NCBI GenBank assembly: GCA_003453215.1
Contig: DMMB01000015.1
Span: 1-8,119, forward strand
DNA: 8,119 nucleotides
Reading direction: 5' to 3'
Source: Oscillospiraceae bacterium
GTDB taxonomy: Bacteria; Bacillota; Clostridia; Oscillospirales; Ruminococcaceae
The position numbers and the translations under genes are program-made. Of this stretch, positions 1 to 6,100 are shown one piece after another; position 1 is the stretch's first letter; each line of letters opens with the position of its first letter. Below the pieces are notes generated by a model that worked only from the letters and a program-made list of their open reading frames with translations, made no database searches and had not been told where the DNA came from.

Positions 1-974
1 GCATAGTCTTGCCCATATTGGGCGGCCCGGGCCGGTGTCAGTCCCTCGGCCAGCCGCAGGGCCAGCATCAGCGCTTCCTCCCAGTCCCCGCCGGGGCCGT
101 CGTCCAGCGGCAGTTTCCATATCTCTTTTGCCGCCATAAATTCCGTCATCGCCTCGGCAAAGCGGAACCGCCGCCCGCCATAGTAACTGGCCGCCCCCGG
201 CCCTATGCCCAGGTATTCGCCCAGCTGCCAATACACCGTATTGTGCCGGCTTTCGTAGCCTGGCTGCGCCGCGTTGCTGATTTCATAATGCCGCCAGCCG
301 GCCTTTTCCAAGGTGTGATAATAGGCCAGATAGCAGTCCGCCGCGGTATCTTCATCGGGGCAGCGGGCCGCCATGCCGCAGCGGGCAAAGGGCGTTCCTT
401 CTTCGATTTTCAGCAGATAGGAGGATAGATGCGGCACCCCCAGCGAAAGGCCATATTCCGCCAGCCGCGCCGCTTTTTCAGGGGTCTGTCCTGGCGTTGC
501 CAGCATAAAGTCCACCGAAATATTCTCAAAACCCGCGGCTTTTGCCATTGCCACCGCCGCTTCGCACTCCGCTGCGGTATGGCGGCGGCCCAGCAGCTGC
601 AGCATCTCATCCTCGCAGTCCTGCAGCCCAAAGGAAATCCGGTTAAAGCCCGCGCCCCTCAGCGCTTCCAGCAGGGATCGCGTCACCGTTCCGGGGTTCG
701 CCTCTGTTGTTATTTCGGCATTATCAGCCACCGGCCACCGGCGGCGTACCGCCTCCAGCACCGTTTTCAGTCCGGCGCCCAGCAGCGTTGGGGTTCCGCC
801 GCCAAAGTAGATGGTCTGGATCTCATGCCCCGCCAAAGGTGCGGTTCCCACCGCTCGCACCAGCGCTGCGGTGTACGGCTCCCGCAGGGCCAGGTCACAC
901 CCGCTGTAAAAGCTGCAATATCCGCACCGGCTCCGGCAAAACGGCACATGGAAATACAAACTCACCGGCCGCAT
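1..974 (-). CDS. hemW: HemW, radical SAM heme chaperone (partial, 3' end outside window)
   Basis: HemW proteins (long annotated as oxygen-independent coproporphyrinogen oxidase-like) bind heme and a [4Fe-4S] cluster with SAM and are thought to deliver heme to respiratory enzymes. The frame stays open for 324 codons to the window edge, about 50 short of a typical family member. Visible motifs are the radical SAM cluster C13-x3-C17-x2-C20, the SAM-binding YFGGGTPT at 56-63, NRISFGLQ at 111-118, HLSSYLLKIEEGTPF at 182-196, and the HemW signature HNTVYW at 244-249, which separates HemW from true HemN. One oddity: the usual GAHSY after GIGPG reads GAASY, so Ala262 replaces a usually conserved histidine. 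The ATG at 974-972 was chosen because a GAGGGGGG ribosome binding site (rc of 981-988) sits six bases before it. HemW often follows lepA in Firmicutes on the same strand; here it is divergent from lepA. Confidence 0.93.
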   Translation of the reverse strand, partial: MRPVSLYFHVPFCRSRCGYCSFYSGCDLALREPYTAALVRAVGTAPLAGHEIQTIYFGGGTPTLLGAGLKTVLEAVRRRWPVADNAEITTEANPGTVTRSLLEALRGAGFNRISFGLQDCEDEMLQLLGRRHTAAECEAAVAMAKAAGFENISVDFMLATPGQTPEKAARLAEYGLSLGVPHLSSYLLKIEEGTPFARCGMAARCPDEDTAADCYLAYYHTLEKAGWRHYEISNAAQPGYESRHNTVYWQLGEYLGIGPGAASYYGGRRFRFAEAMTEFMAAKEIWKLPLDDGPGGDWEEALMLALRLAEGLTPARAAQYGQDY

Positions 975-999
975 GGGTTTCCCCCCTCTCTTTTCTTTC

Positions 1000-1028
1000 A
1001 TTCTACCACACTGCCTCCCAAAAGACCA
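1000..1028 (-). promoter_or_regulatory. Candidate sigma-A promoter of hemW (extended -10)
   Basis: On the minus strand, TAGAAT (1005-1000) matches the -10 consensus at five of six bases and is preceded by TG plus one base, the extended -10 form. The -35 (TGGTCT, 1028-1023, spacer 17) is poor. Transcription would start near 993, leaving a leader of about 20 bases before the hemW ATG. This is a sequence match only. Confidence 0.5.
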
Positions 1029-1040
1029 CTGCCTCCTTTC

Positions 1041-1069
1041 TTGTTTTTTCCGTTTTGCCATGCTATAAT
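1041..1069 (+). promoter_or_regulatory. Sigma-A promoter of lepA (extended -10)
   Basis: TTGTTT (1041-1046), a 17-base spacer and a perfect TATAAT (1064-1069) preceded by TGC form a strong vegetative promoter. Start of transcription is expected near 1076. That leaves a leader of about 28 bases containing the GGAGG site (1093-1097), six bases before the lepA ATG. It lies back to back with the hemW promoter. Confidence 0.8.
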
Positions 1070-1103
1070 AAATTGTTAAAACTGTATTACCCGGAGGAAC
1101 GCT

Positions 1104-2909
1104 ATGAGTTATCAGGATCATATCCGCAATTTCTGCATCATCGCCCATATCGATCATGGCAAGAGCACCCTGGCCGATCGCATATTGGAATCCACCGAAG
1201 CGGTGGCCAAGCGGGATATGGAAGATCAGATTTTGGATAATATGGATCTGGAACGGGAACGCGGCATTACCATCAAGGCCCGCGCCGTCTCGCTGGATTA
1301 CAAAGCCGATAATGGCGAAATTTATCACTTCAATCTCATCGATACCCCCGGCCATGTCGATTTCCACTATGAGGTCAGCCGGTCGCTGGCGGCCTGCGAG
1401 GGTGCCATTCTTGTGGTCGATTCCTCCCAGGGCATTGAAGCGCAAACGCTGGCCAACTGCTATCTGGCAGTGGATCACGGCCTGGAAATCCTCCCCGTTG
1501 TCAATAAAATCGATCTCCCTGCCGCCGATCCCGAGCGGGTCTGCCACGAAATCGAAGATGTCATCGGCATCCCCGCCATGGATGCCCCCCGCATCTCGGC
1601 CAAAAACGGCATCAATATCCACGAGGTGCTGGAACGCATTGTCACCGATATCCCTGCGCCGAAGGGCGATCCCGAAGCCCCGCTGCAGGCCCTTATCTTC
1701 GATAGCGTCTACGATAGCTACCGGGGCGTCATCGTCTATCTCCGCGTGATGCAGGGTACCCTGCGCACCGGCATGGCCGTCCGGCTCATGAGCACCGGCG
1801 CCCAGTTCAATGTGGTGGAATGCGGCGTTATGGGGGCCACCAGTCTCGTCCCTCGCGATCAAATTTCCGCCGGCGAAGTCGGCTACTTTACCGCCAGCAT
1901 CAAGACCGTTGCCGATACCCGGGTGGGCGATACCGTTACCGGGGTTGAAAATCCGGCGCCCCAGCCGCTGCCCGGCTACCGCAGCGTCAATCCCATGGTA
2001 TTCTGCGGCATTTACCCGGCGGATGGCGCCAAATATCCCGATCTGCGGGAAGCATTGGAAAAACTTCAGCTCAATGATGCCGCCCTTTCTTACGAACCGG
2101 AAACTTCGGCGGCACTGGGCTTCGGCTTCCGCTGCGGCTTCCTCGGCCTTCTGCACATGGAGATCATTCAGGAGCGCCTGGAACGGGAATTCAATCTCGA
2201 TCTTATCACCACCGCTCCCAGCGTTATTTATCACCTGACCCTCACCGATGGCACCAAGGTCGCCATCGATAACCCCACCAATTATCCCGATCCTTCCACC
2301 ATTGCGGAAGCGGAAGAGCCGTATGTTAAGGCCAGCATATTCACCCCACCCGAATATATTGGCGCTTTGATGGATCTTTGCCAGCAGCGCCGCGGCATTT
2401 ATAAGGATACCAAATACCTCGATCCCACCCGTGTGGAGCTGCACTACGATCTCCCCCTGGCCGAGATTATCTACGATTTCTTCGATGCTCTCAAGAGCCG
2501 CAGCCGCGGTTACGCCAGTCTGGATTACGAACTGGCGGATTACCGCCCCAGCCGTCTGGTCAAACTGGATATCCTCCTCAATGGTGAAATGGTAGATGCC
2601 CTCAGCTTCATCGTCTTTGCCGATAATGCCTATCCCCGCGCCCGCCGTCTGGCGGAAAAGCTCAAGGAGCACATTCCGCGGCAGCTTTTCGAAATTCCCA
2701 TTCAGGCAGCGGTCGGCGGCAAAGTCATCGCGCGCGAAACGGTAAAAGCCATGCGCAAAGATGTTCTGGCCAAGTGCTACGGCGGCGATATCACCCGCAA
2801 AAAGAAGCTGCTGGAAAAGCAGAAGGAAGGCAAAAAGCGGATGCGCCAGCTGGGCAGCGTGGAGGTTCCGCAGGAAGCGTTCATGGCCGTCCTCAAATTG
2901 GATGAATAA
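1104..2909 (+). CDS. lepA: LepA, elongation factor 4 (translational GTPase)
   Basis: Ribosome-associated GTPase, structurally like EF-G, that acts on translating or assembling 70S ribosomes. At 601 residues it has the normal full length. GTPase motifs in order: G1 AHIDHGKST (14-22), switch I RGITI (53-57), G3 DTPGH (80-84) with the catalytic-type His84, G4 NKID (134-137) and G5 SAK (165-167). The EF-G-like middle domains follow. The C-terminal part carries SRSRGYASLDYE and a lysine-rich tail with the LepA-specific GGDITRKKKLLEKQKEGKK. The start is fixed by GGAGG at 1093-1097. It is a single-gene transcript: own promoter upstream, terminator directly after the stop. Codon use is odd: by my reading all of its roughly 45 aspartates are GAT, while hemW next door mostly uses GAC. 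Confidence 0.98.
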   Translation: MSYQDHIRNFCIIAHIDHGKSTLADRILESTEAVAKRDMEDQILDNMDLERERGITIKARAVSLDYKADNGEIYHFNLIDTPGHVDFHYEVSRSLAACEGAILVVDSSQGIEAQTLANCYLAVDHGLEILPVVNKIDLPAADPERVCHEIEDVIGIPAMDAPRISAKNGINIHEVLERIVTDIPAPKGDPEAPLQALIFDSVYDSYRGVIVYLRVMQGTLRTGMAVRLMSTGAQFNVVECGVMGATSLVPRDQISAGEVGYFTASIKTVADTRVGDTVTGVENPAPQPLPGYRSVNPMVFCGIYPADGAKYPDLREALEKLQLNDAALSYEPETSAALGFGFRCGFLGLLHMEIIQERLEREFNLDLITTAPSVIYHLTLTDGTKVAIDNPTNYPDPSTIAEAEEPYVKASIFTPPEYIGALMDLCQQRRGIYKDTKYLDPTRVELHYDLPLAEIIYDFFDALKSRSRGYASLDYELADYRPSRLVKLDILLNGEMVDALSFIVFADNAYPRARRLAEKLKEHIPRQLFEIPIQAAVGGKVIARETVKAMRKDVLAKCYGGDITRKKKLLEKQKEGKKRMRQLGSVEVPQEAFMAVLKLDE

Positions 2910-2960
2910 AATTCCATTTTTCCCGCTCCGGGGGTGCTCGGGGCGGGGAATTTTTTGTTT
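2909..2960 (+). terminator. Rho-independent terminator of lepA
   Basis: CCCGCTCC (2922-2929) pairs with GGGGCGGG (2940-2947) with one G-T wobble around a 10-base loop, and six T (2951-2956) follow. Outer bases AAAATTCC (2909-2916) and GGAATTTT (2947-2954) can extend the stem. It begins at the stop codon of lepA. Confidence 0.88.
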
Positions 2961-3176
2961 AGCCTTATTGGACAAAAGCCCCCGGCCTTTTTAGGGCGCC
3001 CAAATTCTTCTTTTATAAAATATCCACAATATCAATCCTTTTATTTCCTTTATCCGCCTTATTCATCCATAATTGGCTTTGTTACCCTTTTCACAGCGCT
3101 AAAAAATTAGTACATTTTTTGTACATATGTGACGATTTTCGTTAACAGAGTGCAAATATTGTTGCTTTTTTGCTAA
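2961..3176. other. AT-rich intergenic stretch without a gene
   Basis: No coding region is credible here. A small bulged hairpin (AAAAGCC 2974-2980 with GGC-C-TTTT 2984-2991) followed by T could be a second, weak terminator. GTACA-N5-TGTAC (3110-3124) is an inverted repeat that could be an operator. TCGTTA (3139-3144) can pair with TAACGA (3174-3179). The promoter of the downstream operon should lie in this stretch, but no -35/-10 pair is convincing; the best is TTGTTA (3079-3084), 17 bases, AAAAAT (3102-3107). Confidence 0.5.
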
Positions 3177-3290
3177 CGAGGTGGTGTGCTTTAGCCAGTA
3201 AAGAGAAACGCGCCGCTGGCGCACTGATAGAGTATCGTGTGAACCTCGGGTTCGCCGCCGATTACAATGTCTAATATTCAGGAACGAGCA
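3177..3290 (+). promoter_or_regulatory. Structured 5' leader RNA with alternative hairpins (unidentified cis-regulator)
   Basis: CGAGGT (3177-3182) can pair with ACCTCG (3243-3248), closing a domain. Inside it, GTGC plus GCCAG (3186-3189, 3194-3198) pairs with CTGGC plus GCAC (3216-3220, 3221-3224). This excludes another perfect hairpin, GCGCC-GCT-GGCGC (3210-3222). GATA-GAG-TATC (3226-3236) is a further hairpin. The domain ends directly before an intrinsic terminator. I compared it from memory with the T-box and the lysine, SAM, ykkC, c-di-GMP, cobalamin and THF riboswitches and found no match. It may be a ligand-sensing or protein-binding antitermination leader; function is inferred from layout only. 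Confidence 0.5.
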
Positions 3291-3300
3291 GAGAGTATAG
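3279..3300 (+). promoter_or_regulatory. Candidate HutP binding site (NAG triplets) overlapping the leader terminator
   Basis: CAG (3279), GAG (3286) and GAG (3293) are spaced exactly seven bases apart, the NAG-N4-NAG-N4-NAG pattern bound by Bacillus HutP. A further pair, GAG (3291) and TAG (3298), has the same spacing. The series covers the first bases of the terminator's 5' arm (3291-3299), so bound HutP would oppose hairpin formation. Only one triplet is a true UAG, so the match is weaker than at the hutP leader. Confidence 0.4.
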
Positions 3301-3350
3301 ATCCTATTACAGGGATGGAAGTCCCGTAATATGTTTATGCTCTCTTTTTG
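3291..3350 (+). terminator. Intrinsic terminator inside the leader of the permease/peptidase operon (attenuator)
   Basis: GAGAGTATA (3291-3299) pairs with TATGCTCTC (3336-3344) with one wobble. TATTAC (3305-3310) pairs with GTAATA (3326-3331), and GGGA (3312-3315) with TCCC (3322-3325), around loop TGGAAG. TTTTTG-TTTT follows at 3345-3354. The hairpin has an asymmetric internal loop (GATCC opposite TGTT). It lies about 100 bases before the first gene and after no gene, so it is best read as a conditional attenuator. Confidence 0.75.
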
Positions 3351-3446
3351 TTTTGCCTTCTCGGTTCGGCCGGCCGGGTGGGCAGTGCCCCAAAGTGTCC
3401 CACAAAAAAGCAATAGACAATGTGTTAATCACAGGAGGTTGTTTGA

Positions 3447-4148
3447 ATGGATTATTTAAAGATCGCCAATAGCTGGCCGGTATGGCTGTGCGCAGGTGCC
3501 TGCGTTGCTATTATCGTTGTCCAGTCTGTCGCTTTCGCTAAGCTGTGCTACAAGAATGCCCCGCTGGTAGGTCTTACTAAGGAAGACTGCTCCAAGAGCT
3601 TTAAGTGCGGTATGGTTACCGCCATTGGCCCGTCCCTGTCCTGCTTCATCGGTGCCATCAGCATGATCACCGTTGTCGGCGGCCCTCTGGCCTGGATGCG
3701 CCTTTCCATGATCGGCGCGGCGCCCACCGAGCTGACCGCCGCTACCACCGGTGCCGCTGCCTACGGCGTGGAGCTGGGCGGCGCCGGCTATGATATCTAC
3801 GCTATGGCCAATTCCTGGCTCACCATGGCCCTCAATGGCTGCGGCTGGCTGCTGGTCGTTGTGCTGCTCACTCCCCGCATGGAAAGCCTCCGTCAAAAGG
3901 TCGGCGGCGGCGATGAAGTCTGGCTGGGCCTTATCACCTGCTCCGCTTCCATTGGTCTGTTCGGCTACATGGCTTCTCAGTACTACAATAAGATCGTTGT
4001 CGATCCCGCTCAGGCTTGGTCCTGCATCGCCGGCACCGTTGTCATGGTCGCCTGCGTCAAGTTCAGCAAGAAGATGCCCTGGCTCAAGGAATACGGCCTT
4101 GGCATTGCCATCGTAATAGGCATTGTCGTCGGCGCCCTTGTGCGGTAA
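3447..4148 (+). CDS. DUF5058-type integral membrane protein, putative permease subunit
   Basis: A 233-residue, very hydrophobic protein with about six membrane segments, near residues 11-33, 56-79, 122-142, 158-178, 188-205 and 216-231. The N-terminal LKIANS, the TAIGPSLSCFIGA stretch (58-70) and GGPLAWMRLSMIGAAPTEL (78-96) fit my memory of the DUF5058 family, which has no proven function. No signal peptide, ATPase or catalytic motif is visible. The start is set by AGGAGG (3433-3438), eight bases before ATG. The next gene, another small membrane protein, begins 21 bases after the stop, so the two probably form one complex. A peptidase follows. I infer a transporter for peptides, amino acids or a related metabolite; the substrate is unknown. 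Expression is probably conditional because of the terminator upstream. Confidence 0.75.
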   Translation: MDYLKIANSWPVWLCAGACVAIIVVQSVAFAKLCYKNAPLVGLTKEDCSKSFKCGMVTAIGPSLSCFIGAISMITVVGGPLAWMRLSMIGAAPTELTAATTGAAAYGVELGGAGYDIYAMANSWLTMALNGCGWLLVVVLLTPRMESLRQKVGGGDEVWLGLITCSASIGLFGYMASQYYNKIVVDPAQAWSCIAGTVVMVACVKFSKKMPWLKEYGLGIAIVIGIVVGALVR

Positions 4149-4169
4149 TCGAAAAGGAGGAACGAAATA

Positions 4170-4826
4170 ATGGATCAGTACGCAAAGAGTTTTACCAAAC
4201 CGTCCATTCGCATCGGTACCATTACCGTGCTTCTGGCCATGCTTGGCAGCTTCTTCCCCAATATCTACCTTTACCTGGCTCACGGCGTTTGGCCGGATGC
4301 CTCCCATATGTTCTCTGCCTGGGGCAGCGTTGCCATGGCGTTCGGCGCCTTCTACCTGGTGGAGCCCATCTCCTACTTCCCGGTATTCGGGCCCACCGGC
4401 ACCTACATCGGCATCCTCTCCGGCAATATCTCTCAGATCCGTCTGCCCGCGGCTTCCACCGCGCAGGATGTTCTGGGTGTCGAGCCCTCCTCCCATAAGG
4501 GCGAGGTCGTTGGTATCCTGGCCATCTGCGGCTCGGTCGTTACCAATATCCTGTTCCTCACCGTTGCCGTTGTCGCCGGCTCCACCCTGCTCGCCTTCCT
4601 GCCGGAGTCCGTCACCTTCGCCATGGCAAACTACATTCTGCCCTCTCTGTTTGGTGCCTGCTTCGCCTCCATGGCTGTTAAAAAGCTCAAGATCGCCCTG
4701 TACGCGCTGCCCATGGCCATCATCCTGCGCCTGCTTGGTGTTCCGGCCTGGATCACCATCGTTTGCTGCATCTTCGGCACCATTCTCATCACCTACTTCC
4801 TCTACAAGAAGAAACTGATCAAATAA
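4170..4826 (+). CDS. Small multi-pass membrane protein, partner of the DUF5058-type protein
   Basis: A 218-residue protein with about six membrane segments, near residues 13-36, 46-67, 111-139, 150-170, 174-190 and 192-211, and a lysine-rich C-terminus (KKKLIK). Between segments two and three lies a probable re-entrant or pore-like stretch, EPISYFP (65-71) and GPTGTYIGILSGNIS (74-88), rich in Gly, Pro, Ser and Asn, as in substrate pathways of transporters. I do not recognise a named family with certainty; similar proteins are sometimes labelled small-conductance mechanosensitive channel, but I see no MscS beta domain. AAGGAGG (4154-4160) lies nine bases before the ATG. The tight spacing to the gene before it supports a two-subunit permease. 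It could instead be a channel or a structural partner. Confidence 0.7.
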   Translation: MDQYAKSFTKPSIRIGTITVLLAMLGSFFPNIYLYLAHGVWPDASHMFSAWGSVAMAFGAFYLVEPISYFPVFGPTGTYIGILSGNISQIRLPAASTAQDVLGVEPSSHKGEVVGILAICGSVVTNILFLTVAVVAGSTLLAFLPESVTFAMANYILPSLFGACFASMAVKKLKIALYALPMAIILRLLGVPAWITIVCCIFGTILITYFLYKKKLIK

Positions 4827-4897
4827 CTTTCGCTGGTTAATTTTATAAATTGACAAGCCATTATCCCGCATTTTACTCTGAAAAGAGGTAATCTATC

Positions 4898-5998
4898 ATG
4901 ACTATGAAAGAAAGACTGCGTTCCCGCGTTGCGGAACTGACCTCCATCATCGGCGTTTCCGGCCATGAATGGGATGTTGCCAAGTACATCTTCGATGCCA
5001 TCAAGGACGATGTTGATACCATCGAGCAGCTGCCCAACGGCATCATCGTCGCCACCAAGAAGGGCGCCCATCCCGGCCCCCGTGTTATGGTTTCCGCCCA
5101 TATGGATGAAGTCGGCTACGAAGTGAAGTCCATCAGCCCCCAGGGCTACCTGTACTTCGATCAGATCGGCGGCGCCACCATCGCCTGCCTGCCCGGCCGC
5201 CGCGTGCTGGTCAAGGGTGAAAAGGGCGTCGTGAAGGGCGTTGTCGGCATTCGTGCTGGCCACCTGCTCACCCCCGAGCAGATCGCCAAGGCTCAGACCG
5301 TCACCCAGAGCTATGTTGATATCTGCGTTGGCAGCCGTGAGGAAGCCGAGGCCCTCGGCATCCATGCCGGCGCCCAGATCGTCCCTGATTCCCCCCTGGA
5401 GTCCATTGGCCCCGATGGCGATTACATCTGCACCCGCGCCGCTGACTGCCGCGCCCTCTGCGCTGTTATCATCGAGACCCTGAAGGAACTCAAGGCCGAG
5501 GATATCCACGGCGAAGTTGTTGCTGCCTTCAATATCATCGAAGAGACCACCGTCAAGGGCATTGCCGCCGCGACCAATAAGTACCCCTGCGAGTACGGCC
5601 TGTTCCTGGATACCATCCCCTGCGGCGATGTTCCCGATGTCGATTTCGGCAAGGAGCTGCCCGTTGCCCTCAAGAAGGGCCCCGTCCTGCTGCACAGCCA
5701 GCTGTTCATGGGTCTGGGCCTGCGCGCCGGCAGCCATCCCAAGCTCGTTGAGGCAGTCCGCAATGCGGCCGAAAAGACCGGTGCCAATCACCAGGAATTC
5801 GCCTTTAACGGTGCCGGTTATGTCACCGATGCCGTAGGCGCTGTTCTTACCGGCATGGCTGTTGTCTCCCTGGCGCTGCCCCGCCGTTATTCCCACTCTC
5901 CCGTGGAGCTGTTCCACATGAACGATATCTGCGATACCCAGAAGACAGTGGAAGAGTTCCTGAAGAATGAGGTAGACCTCGAACTGCTCAAGAAATAA
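4898..5998 (+). CDS. M42-family metallo-aminopeptidase (glutamyl aminopeptidase/FrvX/YsdC type)
   Basis: Cytosolic di-metal aminopeptidase of the M42 (tetrahedral, TET-like) family, which trims amino acids from short peptides. At 366 residues it is slightly longer than the usual 340-360. All expected active-site residues are visible: His68 and Asp70 in SAHMDEVG, bridging Asp183 in AADCR, Glu215 (general base) and Glu216 in NIIEETTVKG, Asp238 in LFLDT, and His333 in PRRYSHSPVE. The usual bridging motif is DNR or DDR followed by xG; here it is DCRAL, a small departure. There is no signal peptide. The start ATG has GAGG at 4885-4888; ATG at 4904 is an alternative two codons in. The gap to the membrane gene is 71 bases without a terminator, so co-transcription is likely. 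Context suggests it processes peptides or amides taken up by the membrane pair. Rich use of GGC, AAG, CTG and GTT codons suggests good expression. Confidence 0.93.
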   Translation: MTMKERLRSRVAELTSIIGVSGHEWDVAKYIFDAIKDDVDTIEQLPNGIIVATKKGAHPGPRVMVSAHMDEVGYEVKSISPQGYLYFDQIGGATIACLPGRRVLVKGEKGVVKGVVGIRAGHLLTPEQIAKAQTVTQSYVDICVGSREEAEALGIHAGAQIVPDSPLESIGPDGDYICTRAADCRALCAVIIETLKELKAEDIHGEVVAAFNIIEETTVKGIAAATNKYPCEYGLFLDTIPCGDVPDVDFGKELPVALKKGPVLLHSQLFMGLGLRAGSHPKLVEAVRNAAEKTGANHQEFAFNGAGYVTDAVGAVLTGMAVVSLALPRRYSHSPVELFHMNDICDTQKTVEEFLKNEVDLELLKK

Positions 5999-6002
5999 TA
6001 GC

Positions 6003-6030
6003 TTCTTGCGCACTATGCACAGAGTATAAA
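6003..6030 (+). promoter_or_regulatory. Weak candidate promoter before hutP
   Basis: TATAAA (6025-6030) is a good -10 box lying just downstream of the peptidase gene. The region 16 to 17 bases upstream (TTCTTG, 6003-6008) is a poor -35. If real, hutP would have its own transcript with a leader of about 90 bases. Otherwise hutP is read through from the peptidase gene, since no true terminator lies between them. Confidence 0.3.
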
Positions 6031-6064
6031 ATTGCACACCCAAGGTAAAGTAAAACCGAACGGT

Positions 6065-6090
6065 CCCGGGGGAGCTTATGCTCTCCCGGG
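6065..6090 (+). promoter_or_regulatory. Strong GC hairpin in the hutP leader, without U-tract
   Basis: CCCGGGGGAGC (6065-6075) pairs with GCTCTCCCGGG (6080-6090), 11 pairs with one wobble, around loop TTAT. No run of T follows, so it is not a standard terminator. It is preceded by the small palindrome ACCGAACGGT (6055-6064). Its 3' side carries TTATGCTCTC (6076-6085), the same ten bases found in the 3' arm of the attenuator before the permease genes. It may be an mRNA processing or stability element, or part of a translational switch. Confidence 0.6.
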
Positions 6091-6100
6091 TCATGGCGGA

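Noticed and set aside
429..1079. Plus-strand open frame of 216 codons over hemW
   Set aside because: It mirrors hemW, overlaps its promoter and ribosome binding site, and encodes no recognisable motif.
3300..3323. Peptide DPITGMEV in the leader resembling the YHS/metal motif DPVCGM
   Set aside because: It lacks the cysteine, is only part of a 20-codon frame without a ribosome binding site, and its bases are explained by the terminator hairpin.
3177..3350. Known riboswitch or T-box
   Set aside because: The conserved T-box antiterminator motif and the core motifs of the lysine, SAM, TPP, cobalamin, ykkC and c-di-GMP classes are not present as far as I can recall them; it is therefore kept only as an unidentified leader.
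3099..3413. Minus-strand frame of 104 codons within the leader
   Set aside because: It overlaps the structured leader and terminator, has a composition unlike a protein, and no convincing ribosome binding site.
3456..4871. A 471-codon open frame on the minus strand
   Set aside because: It is antisense to both membrane genes. The predicted protein is rich in Gly, Asp, Glu, His and Gln, as expected from the reverse of hydrophobic helices, with no recognisable domain.
4850..4879. TTGACA before the M42 gene as a separate promoter
   Set aside because: The -35 is perfect, but the best -10 at 18 bases (TACTCT) matches only three of six positions; co-transcription with the membrane genes is more likely.
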